From NCBI RefSeq assembly GCF_005047635.1, contig NZ_SUKC01000005.1, positions 1 to 64,000 on the forward strand: a stretch of DNA of 64,000 nt, written 5' to 3'. The notes below the pieces were generated by a model. The model made no database searches. It saw only the letters and a list, made by a program, of their open reading frames with translations, and was not told the origin of the DNA. This DNA comes from Arthrobacter sp. CAU 1506 (GTDB taxonomy: Bacteria > Actinomycetota > Actinomycetes > Actinomycetales > Micrococcaceae). The first letter of the stretch is position 1. Every line of letters begins with the position of its first letter. The translations under genes were made by a program, and so were the position numbers. Positions 58,201-64,000 of this stretch are shown piece by piece.

Positions 58201-58680
58201 TCAGGGCCTCAATTCAATGACCGTCTTGCCGATCCGGATGGGAACGCCCGGGTCAACGGGCAGGGCCCGGGTCAGTTGGTTCTCGGCCAGATAGGTGCCG
58301 TTGGTGGAACCCAAGTCCTCGATGAACCAGCGGCTGCCCTGCGGGAAGAGCCGGGCGTGGCGGCCGGAGGCATAATCGTCTTCCAGCACCAGGGTGGCTT
58401 CCTGGGCACGCCCCAGCAGGATCGGGCTGGCGGCAAGTTCCAGCGAGTGTCCGGCCAGCGGGCCTTCGGTGACCACCAGTCGGCGCGGGGCCGCCCGCGG
58501 TGCCGGGGCAGCCTCGGCCAGATCGGGGTTCTTGCGCACTTCCCGCGCGGAGGGGCTGCCGGTCCGGTTGCGCTTGCCGATCTGCAGGTCGCGCCGCAGG
58601 GCCGAGACGATGCTGATGATCATGATCCAGAGCAGGATCAGGAAACCGAACCGCAGTGCGGTGACAACAAGCTCCCCCAT
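58201..58680 (-). CDS. fhaB: FhaB: membrane-anchored FHA-domain protein
   Basis: 159 residues. Hydrophobic N-terminal helix (VVTALRFGFLILLWIMIISI), a charged linker, then an FHA fold: SPILLGRAQEATLVLEDDYA and DLGSTNGTYLAENQLTRAL. It reads phosphothreonine marks left by PknA/PknB. It lies two bases upstream of pstP and overlaps the fhaA stop by one base. Corresponds to mycobacterial FhaB/FipA (Rv0019c). Confidence 0.94.
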   Translation of the reverse strand: MGELVVTALRFGFLILLWIMIISIVSALRRDLQIGKRNRTGSPSAREVRKNPDLAEAAPAPRAAPRRLVVTEGPLAGHSLELAASPILLGRAQEATLVLEDDYASGRHARLFPQGSRWFIEDLGSTNGTYLAENQLTRALPVDPGVPIRIGKTVIELRP

Positions 58681-59417
58681 TAGGCTCCGCCGCCCCGTGT
58701 CGGCAGCAGGCGGAAGGTAATGCGGGTGCGGCCCATGGTAATCACGGATCCGTCGGTGAGATCGGTCTGGCCGATGATTTTTTGGCCGTTGACGTAGCTG
58801 CCGTTGGTGGAGCCGAGGTCCACGGCCACGGCGGAGCCGCCCGCGGTGCGGACCTCCAGATGGCGCCGCGAGACTCCGGTGTCATCGACCATGATGTCCG
58901 CCTCGGAGGAACGTCCCAGCACGATCGAGGGTGCGTTGAGCGAGTAGCGCTGGCCGTTGATTTCTAGCACGGCCTGCAATTGGGTGGGCTGGCGGGACGG
59001 GGCCGCGGGCGTGCTGCGTGGTGCCGGGCGCTGCTGCTGACCGTCGGACTTCACCACGGTGGCCTGGACTTCGAAGTCGCCGCCCTTGAGGGCGGTGTCC
59101 TTGGCGAAGGAAACACGGACCGGACCTTGCAGCGTGTACTTCTGGCTATTGACATGGCGGATCACCACGTCGCACAGTTCTTCGGCCAGCGTTGCCCCCC
59201 ATTGTTCAGCCATGGCGTAGTCGGAATCGCCCAGCCGGACCTCGAAGACGTTGGGTGCCAAGGTGCGGCCCTGGGCCAAGGTGATGGAACCATTGTCCAG
59301 CTCGCGGCGCAGGCGGCTGGCGATCTCCACCGGCTGCACCTGGCCTTTGCCGCCCACGGAGAAGGCGCCACGGACCATCTTTTCGATGCCGCGTTCCATA
59401 CTGTCCAGAATTCCCAT
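58680..59417 (-). CDS. fhaA: FhaA: DUF3662 plus FHA-domain protein
   Basis: The start is MGILDSMERGIEKMVRGAF (ATG 59415-59417) behind GGAGGAGGCGGCCCG; 245 residues. The N-terminal DUF3662 domain (about 1-125) is followed by a short Pro/Gln-rich linker, then an FHA domain with IVLGRSSEADIMVDDTGVSR and DLGSTNGSYVNGQKI. Known: its FHA domain binds phosphorylated MviN in mycobacteria, restraining lipid II transport. Here the likely partner is the separate protein at 16324. First gene of the minus-strand kinase cluster, so its promoter lies in 59418-59779. Confidence 0.95.
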   Translation of the reverse strand: MGILDSMERGIEKMVRGAFSVGGKGQVQPVEIASRLRRELDNGSITLAQGRTLAPNVFEVRLGDSDYAMAEQWGATLAEELCDVVIRHVNSQKYTLQGPVRVSFAKDTALKGGDFEVQATVVKSDGQQQRPAPRSTPAAPSRQPTQLQAVLEINGQRYSLNAPSIVLGRSSEADIMVDDTGVSRRHLEVRTAGGSAVAVDLGSTNGSYVNGQKIIGQTDLTDGSVITMGRTRITFRLLPTRGGGA

Positions 59418-59779
59418 CGGGCCGCCTCCTCCCTGTTGTCGTCGTGCATGCCTGCCTCTGAAGAAGCGGACAGCGCACACCGGTCTGGCGATTCTCCCAT
59501 TCGATACTACTTGTGCGTGTCCCAAAAGGCCCTATTCAATAACGATTGCCGAAGGCGCGGCGGCGCCGCAACGTGGTGAAGTTCACTCGGGGAACTCACG
59601 ACGACGGCGGGCTGCCAGCGGTGCTTCAGGCGCTCCGATCCCTGTCTCCGTGCGGCAATCCGGGAGCTGGAACCCCCGATTGGGAATTTGGGCCTGTTTC
59701 ACGCTACTATTGATCTCGCTGTTCTTGAGGAATGCGAACCGGGAAAAAAGGTTCCACCCCGACGGAACACACAAGATGC
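59418..59779. other. Gap between fhaA and tRNA-Leu, no gene
   Basis: 362 bases without a supported gene. It must contain the promoter of the fhaA-to-pknB operon on the minus strand and the promoter of tRNA-Leu on the plus strand, but no clear -35/-10 pair was recognised. Confidence 0.5.
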
Positions 59780-59862
59780 GCGCGAGTGGCGGAACGGCAG
59801 ACGCGCTGGCTTCAGGTGCCAGTGTCCGAAAGGGCGTGGGGGTTCAAATCCCCCCTCGCGCA
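59780..59862 (+). tRNA. tRNA-Leu (CAG)
   Basis: Acceptor GCGCGAG with CTCGCGC, a long variable arm (GTGTCCGAAAGGGCGT), anticodon CAG at 59813-59815, T arm GGGGG-TTCAAAT-CCCCC, discriminator A. A class II tRNA of the expected length. Confidence 0.96.
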
Positions 59863-59868
59863 CGCAGA

Positions 59869-59902
59869 GCAAGAGCCCCGGTCTTCGGACCGGGGCTCTT
59901 GC
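59869..59902 (+). terminator. Terminator of tRNA-Leu
   Basis: 15-bp perfect stem (59869-59883 with 59888-59902), loop TTCG. No T run. Confidence 0.8.
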
Positions 59903-59989
59903 CGTTAACGTCCGGACTTCGTGGCCCTGCCGCCGTGCTCGCCGCCAGAGTGCTTTTCTTGCTGGGAAGCAACGGCTAGGGTGCCAGCC

Positions 59990-60370
59990 ATGCGCATCAA
60001 GATGACCAGTATCCACGTCACGGATCCGGCAGCTGCCTTCACCTTCTACACCGAGGTGCTCGGCTTCCGGGAGCTCATGGCCATGCCCGAATTCTCCCTG
60101 TTCATCGTTCAGTCGGCCGATCCGGGCGATGGGGCCGGGCTGCTGCTCGAACCCAGCGACAATCCGATCGGCGCCGCCTACCGGCAAGGGGTGTACGACG
60201 CCGGGATGGCCGCGATTGTTTTCGGCACGCCGGATGTGCAGGCCGAGTACGAGCGGCTGTCCGCTGCCGGTGTCCGGTTCACTGGCCCGCCGGCGCCGGA
60301 CCCCTCCGGCAGCTTGGCCGCCGTCTTCGACGACGGTTTCGGTAACCTGATCCAGCTGCACCAGGACTGA
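59990..60370 (+). CDS. VOC (glyoxalase/bleomycin-resistance fold) protein
   Basis: 126 residues from ATG 59990 (RIKMTSIHVTDPAAAFTFYT). A VOC fold with two beta-alpha-beta-beta-beta halves: EVLGFRELMAMPEFSLFIVQ and DDGFGNLIQLHQD, the family's usual ending. It probably binds a metal through His8-type residues and Glu. Substrate unknown. The preceding frame extension is not supported because it runs into the tRNA terminator. Confidence 0.88.
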   Translation: MRIKMTSIHVTDPAAAFTFYTEVLGFRELMAMPEFSLFIVQSADPGDGAGLLLEPSDNPIGAAYRQGVYDAGMAAIVFGTPDVQAEYERLSAAGVRFTGPPAPDPSGSLAAVFDDGFGNLIQLHQD

Positions 60371-60387
60371 CGCGGCGGCCGATTCAA

Positions 60388-61032
60388 CTAAGCCTGCAGG
60401 TACTTGAGCACGGCCAGCACCCGGCGATGGTCCCCGGGCGCCGCCGCGAGCCCCAGCTTGCCGAAGATGGCCGTGATGTTTTTCTCCACGGCGCCGGCGG
60501 AAAGGAAAAGCCGTTCGGCGATGGCCACGTTGGTTCGCCCCTCCGCCATCAGCTCCAGCACCTGCCCTTCGCGCGGTGTGAGGGTGTCCAGCCCGCGCTG
60601 TTGGCCGGAGGACCGCATCAGCTGGCCAACCACCTCCGGATCCAGCACGGTTTCCCCGCAGCGGATCCGTTCCAGCGAGTCCAGGAACGAGGACACTTCG
60701 GCCACCCGGTCCTTGAGCAGGTAGCCCACGCCGGCCGGGTGGTCTGCGAACAGCCGGGCGGCATACCGGGTCTCTACGTATTGCGAGAAAACCAGGACCC
60801 CCACGTCGGGATGCGTCTGGCGAAGCTCCAGTGCGGCGCGGATGCCTTCGTCGGTGTGCGTCGGCGGCATCCGGATGTCCACAATGGCCACGTCGGGTGC
60901 CTCGGCCGCTACTGCCTGCAGCAGCGCGTCGGCGTCGTTCACCGCGGCGGTGACGTGGTGTCCGCGGCCGGCCAGTAGCTCGGCCAGGCCGGCCCGCAGA
61001 ATGGCCGAGTCTTCGGCGATCGCGATCTTCAC
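60388..61032 (-). CDS. LuxR-family response regulator
   Basis: 214 residues. Receiver domain with acidic pair near the N-terminus (IAEDSAIL) and phospho-acceptor Asp in VAIVDIRMPPTHTDEG; LuxR-type helix-turn-helix LTPREGQVLELMAEGRTNVA and IAERLFLSAGAVEKNI. It overlaps the sensor kinase stop by four bases (translationally coupled). It is the output half of the two-component system with the gene upstream. Targets unknown. Confidence 0.94.
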   Translation of the reverse strand: MKIAIAEDSAILRAGLAELLAGRGHHVTAAVNDADALLQAVAAEAPDVAIVDIRMPPTHTDEGIRAALELRQTHPDVGVLVFSQYVETRYAARLFADHPAGVGYLLKDRVAEVSSFLDSLERIRCGETVLDPEVVGQLMRSSGQQRGLDTLTPREGQVLELMAEGRTNVAIAERLFLSAGAVEKNITAIFGKLGLAAAPGDHRRVLAVLKYLQA

Positions 61033-62408
61033 GGACGCTCCGGATCCAACGGCAGATCGATCATCACGCTGGTGGGTCCGCCGGGTGATTCGATGTGCAG
61101 CGTGCCATCCACGGCGGCAACCCGCTCGGCCAGCCCGGCCAGGCCCGAGCGGTGGCCGCTGGATGTTGGCGGGGTGAGTGCCGCGCCGCCGCGCCCGTCG
61201 TCGTCCACCTGCAGCAGGAGGCGGTTGCCGGCAGTGCGCACGCTGATCCGGATCTGTTCGGCCCGGGCATGCTTGACCGCATTGGTCACCAATTCCATTG
61301 CGCAGAAGTACGCGGTGGCTTCCACCGCGGGTGCAGGGCGTGCGCCGAGGTTGAGCACCAGCGTTGTCCGCACCGGCGACTGTGCGGCCAGGGTTTCGAG
61401 GGCCGGGGCCAGTCCGTCGTTGAGGACAGGCGGATGGATGCCGCGGGCCAGGTCGCGCAGGTCCACCAAGGCGTCCTTGGCGGTGCCATGAGCGCTCTCC
61501 AGCAGGTGTGCCACTTCGGGGGCGGTGTCCTGGCCGTTCAGCCGGTCCCGTGCGTCGCCCAGCTTCATGGCAATGGCGACCAGCTGCGCCTGGGTGCCGT
61601 CATGCAGGTCGCGTTCGATCCGGCGCAGCCGGGCATCGGCGTCTTCGACCGTGCGGTTGCGCGAGTGCTCCACGTCCCGCAGCCGCAGGCTCGCCGCGGT
61701 GGGACCCAGCAAGCCGGCCGCCAAGACGGCCTGCAGCCGGGCGAAGCCGTGGTTCAGCGCGGGCCACAGCAGCCAGAGGAAGACGGCGCCGATGGCCGCC
61801 AGCAACAGCTGCCGGGGCGGAGTATCGATGTAGTACTCCCAACCCAGCTGTGCGCCCCGGTGCCAGCTGCCGTCCGCGGCCTGCTGCAACGGCAGGTAGC
61901 GGGACCAGATCCAGTGCGTCAGTGCGCCGAGGCCGGTGGCGAAGAAGGTGATGCTCACGCAGAACGCGGTCACCGAGACCACAAAGGACACCACTTGATG
62001 GGCGATGGCCCGCCAGCCGGCTGAATCGGCCAGGCCGCTGCGGATGAAACCGAAGAAGCCGCGTTTCGGCCGGAACGGTGCCGGCTCCGCCACATGCTGC
62101 TGCAGCAGGGACGCCGCCAGCGACCGCTGCACCGTTCCCCAGTAGCGGGCCGCAGCTATCAGGGCCGCCGCCACCACCAGTCCGACGACAGTCACGGCCA
62201 GCGACGCCCCAAGCGAGACGGTGGCCACCGCGTAGGTGAAACCGAACGGTGCCAGCAACAGCGCCGCGAAGTGGTAGAGGAATTCGCGCCAGGTCTGCCG
62301 CTGGAAGAAGCCGGTCAGGAACCGGTACGGTGCGGTGCCGTCGGCCCGGCGGGAGCCGGCAGGTTCCGGCAGATGGAGGGCGGCATTCGGCGCCGCGATG
62401 TTCGTCAT
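61029..62408 (-). CDS. Sensor histidine kinase (HisKA_3 type)
   Basis: 459 residues. N-terminal half with about four to six membrane helices including a sensor domain (family often labelled DUF4118/sensor), then the HisKA_3 dimerisation motif with phospho-His in ERDLHDGTQAQLVAIAMKLG, and the ATPase with N box MELVTNAVKHARA and G1 box VDDDGRGGAAL. It phosphorylates the LuxR regulator encoded by the next gene. Signal unknown. Confidence 0.94.
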   Translation of the reverse strand: MTNIAAPNAALHLPEPAGSRRADGTAPYRFLTGFFQRQTWREFLYHFAALLLAPFGFTYAVATVSLGASLAVTVVGLVVAAALIAAARYWGTVQRSLAASLLQQHVAEPAPFRPKRGFFGFIRSGLADSAGWRAIAHQVVSFVVSVTAFCVSITFFATGLGALTHWIWSRYLPLQQAADGSWHRGAQLGWEYYIDTPPRQLLLAAIGAVFLWLLWPALNHGFARLQAVLAAGLLGPTAASLRLRDVEHSRNRTVEDADARLRRIERDLHDGTQAQLVAIAMKLGDARDRLNGQDTAPEVAHLLESAHGTAKDALVDLRDLARGIHPPVLNDGLAPALETLAAQSPVRTTLVLNLGARPAPAVEATAYFCAMELVTNAVKHARAEQIRISVRTAGNRLLLQVDDDGRGGAALTPPTSSGHRSGLAGLAERVAAVDGTLHIESPGGPTSVMIDLPLDPERP

Positions 62409-62522
62409 GAGTACAGCTTGCTACCTAACCGCATCAGCCAGAAGCAGGCGGGCCCCCGAACCGCACGGGGGTTACCCCCCGTTTCGGGGCGCCCGGAGCG
62501 CTTTCCTCGGCCCGGAGGCCGG

Positions 62523-62897
62523 TCAGGCCTTCTTGCCGGCTTCCTTCACGCGCTGCTCTTCCGCGCGCACCGCGGCGAAGGAGGCGCGCTCGGCAACCAG
62601 CCATTGCGGCGGATCCTGCAGCAGCGCGGTGATCTCCGCCGTCGTCAGCGCTTCGGTGATGCCGCCGCGGCCCAGGCCGGATATGGAGACGTTAAGTTTG
62701 CGCGCTACCTCGGGCCGCGGATGCGGGCCGTTGCGGCGCAGGTCGGCCAGCCACTGGGGCGGATCCGTCTGCAGTTTGTTGAACTCTTCGCGCGAAATCA
62801 GGCTGTCCTGGAACTCCTGCGGGGCAGCGGGCAGATAAATGCCCAGTTTCTTGGCGGCCGTGGCCGCTTTCATGGACTGGGAGGTTTTCGCGCTCAT
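62523..62897 (-). CDS. DUF5997 family protein
   Basis: 124 residues: SQSMKAATAAKKLGIYLPAA, FQDSLISREEFNKLQTDPPQ, then WLADLRRNGPHPRPEVARKL and SGLGRGGITEALTTAEI. It matches the small actinobacterial DUF5997 family; function unknown. It is divergent from the LysR-like gene at 62934 with 36 bases between the starts, so the two could share regulation. Confidence 0.85.
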   Translation of the reverse strand: MSAKTSQSMKAATAAKKLGIYLPAAPQEFQDSLISREEFNKLQTDPPQWLADLRRNGPHPRPEVARKLNVSISGLGRGGITEALTTAEITALLQDPPQWLVAERASFAAVRAEEQRVKEAGKKA

Positions 62898-62933
62898 GGG
62901 CCCAGCCTATCCGCCCTGCGCTACGGTGATGAA

Positions 62934-63749
62934 GTGCAGCAAGCAGACCACGAGCCGAAAACGCCGCCCCCGCCCGCCGGAATAACGGTTGGCTACGTGC
63001 CGGGCGTGACGCCGGGGAAGTGGACGCGCCGTTGGGCGGAGCGGCTGCCGGACGTTCCGCTGACCGCTTTCCAGTGCGGGCAGGACGAACAAACCGCCAT
63101 CCTGCGCGATGGCCGGGCGGACCTGAGCTTTGTGCGGATACCGGTGGACCGCGAGGGCCTGAACGTCATCCCGCTGTACACCGAACTGCCGGTGGTGGTT
63201 GCGCCGAAGGAACATGAGATTGCCCTGTACGACGACGAGGTGCCGTACCAGGAGATCGCGGCAGAGAACTTCCTGGACCCGGAGGAGATGGGCGGGGCCA
63301 AGACCGGCATCGAGGTAGTGGCCTCCGGAGGGGGATTGATGATCCTGCCCATGTCCGTGGCCCGGCTCTACAACCGCAAGGATGTGGTGTACCGGACGGT
63401 GACGGACCAGCCTGAGACGCAGATCGGCCTCGCCTGGCTGGCGGACCGGACGGACGCCGCCATCGAGGAATTCATTGGAATTGTCCGGGGACGCACGGCC
63501 CGCAGTTCGCGCCAGCCGTCGGTGCAGGAACAGCAGGAGAAAACCAAGGGCCGCAAAACCTCCAAAACCTCCAAAAACACAGCACAGAACGACGGCGGAG
63601 CCGCAGGGAAGGGCGCCAACGCGGGCAAAGGCTCCGGTGGGAGGCGGCAGGGCGGCTCCGGCCCGGCAGCTGGCAAGCAGTCCGGCAAGGGCAAGCCCGG
63701 CGGCGGACGCACGCCCAAGGGACGCGGGCCACGCCGCGGGCGCCGGTAG
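62934..63749 (+). CDS. LysR-type substrate-binding domain protein without DNA-binding domain
   Basis: GTG at 62934, about 271 residues; TACGGT seven bases before suggests a leaderless transcript. Residues about 15-185 look like a LysR effector domain (VGYVPGVTPGKWTRRWAERL; LSFVRIPVDREGLNVIPLYT; GGGLMILPMSVARLYNRKD). There is no winged-helix DNA-binding domain before it. The last 75 residues are Lys/Gly/Ser/Arg-rich low complexity (KTSKTSKNT, RGPRRGRR), which could bind nucleic acid. Effector and mode of action unknown. Divergent from DUF5997. Confidence 0.8.
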   Translation: MQQADHEPKTPPPPAGITVGYVPGVTPGKWTRRWAERLPDVPLTAFQCGQDEQTAILRDGRADLSFVRIPVDREGLNVIPLYTELPVVVAPKEHEIALYDDEVPYQEIAAENFLDPEEMGGAKTGIEVVASGGGLMILPMSVARLYNRKDVVYRTVTDQPETQIGLAWLADRTDAAIEEFIGIVRGRTARSSRQPSVQEQQEKTKGRKTSKTSKNTAQNDGGAAGKGANAGKGSGGRRQGGSGPAAGKQSGKGKPGGGRTPKGRGPRRGRR

Positions 63750-63800
63750 CGGCGGTCCGCTGGATCCCGGCTCCGCGGTGGGGTTGGCTAGGCTTCAGCT

Positions 63801-64000
63801 ATGACCGTGAGCAGCCCTGACCATCTGGACGATACCGATCTTGCGGCCTGGCTGGTGCGCGCCGCCGGAACCCTGGCCAATGGAATGCGGTCGGGGGTGA
63901 CCACCTTCGAGGAGAAGACCAGCATCTCCGACGTCGTCACCGCTGCCGACCATGCCGCGGAAAAGCTGGTGGTGGACACGCTGCGGGAGTTGCGGCCGGA
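63801..64000 (+). CDS. Inositol monophosphatase family protein, 3' end outside window
   Basis: ATG at 63801, 66 codons visible. The N-terminal region (LAAWLVRAAGTLANGMRSG; FEEKTSISDVVTAADHAAEK) has the K-S/T-x-x-D-V-V-T-x-x-D pattern of inositol monophosphatases and histidinol phosphatases (HisN). The metal-binding motifs DPIDGT and beyond lie outside the window, so the exact activity is open. Confidence 0.8.
   Translation, partial: MTVSSPDHLDDTDLAAWLVRAAGTLANGMRSGVTTFEEKTSISDVVTAADHAAEKLVVDTLRELRP

Overview
The window is the chromosomal replication-origin region of a GC-rich actinobacterium of the order Micrococcales, most likely an Arthrobacter-type Micrococcaceae. This rests on gene order and product types: rpmH-dnaA-dnaN-gnd-recF-dciA-gyrB-gyrA-DUF3566-tRNA-Ile-DLW39-tRNA-Ala, the crgA/pabA and pknB-pknA-pbpA-rodA-pstP-fhaB-fhaA cell-wall cluster, frequent GTG starts and parS sites of the type GTTTCACGTGAAAC. 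No mobile element, integrase, CRISPR array or rRNA gene was seen.

Layout. 1-4.9 kb: four same-strand genes for surface-glycan synthesis (a GT2 enzyme cut by the window edge, a polysialyltransferase-like protein, a related capsule-type transferase, a DUF6716-type transferase), then a 3' relic of a DUF6766 gene. 5.0-9.7 kb: inositol-3-phosphate synthase, a twice-frameshifted acyltransferase-3 gene, formate-tetrahydrofolate ligase and a GlsB/YeaQ membrane protein. 10.0-11.1 kb: an unrecognised minus-strand locus of very small reading frames with strong Shine-Dalgarno sites. 11.4-16.3 kb: tandem repeats, histidine phosphatase, CCA nucleotidyltransferase, NUDIX hydrolase and the lipid II flippase MurJ. 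16.3-20.5 kb: pseudokinase-like membrane protein, trxB, trxA and CwlM.

20.5-31.4 kb is the chromosome-maintenance core. A gene-free stretch of about 2.7 kb carries parS sites, and parB and parA each contain one more (8 perfect and 3 one-mismatch sites in all). The minus-strand series rpmH-rnpA-yidD-yidC-jag-rsmG-parA-parB diverges from dnaA. oriC lies between dnaA and dnaN, with DnaA boxes and an AT-rich stretch. 31.4-41 kb: dnaN, gnd, recF, dciA, gyrB, gyrA, DUF3566 and two tRNAs flanking a 38-aa DLW-39-type protein.

41-50 kb: EamA transporter, GT2 transferase, an 11-residue-repeat membrane protein, cyclophilin, rhomboid protease, a second DnaA-box cluster, malic enzyme, CorA, CrgA and a glutamine amidotransferase. 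50-59.4 kb: the minus-strand growth and division kinase cluster. 59.8-64 kb: tRNA-Leu, a VOC protein, a two-component system, DUF5997, a LysR-like substrate-binding protein without a DNA-binding domain, and the start of an inositol-monophosphatase-family gene.

Most genes are conserved core genes. The parts most worth a second look are the parS-rich gene-free region with its 34-bp palindrome, the DnaA-box cluster about 15 kb from oriC, the small-ORF locus at 10-11 kb, the sigma-R-type promoter at trxB, and several degenerate or repeat-built proteins.
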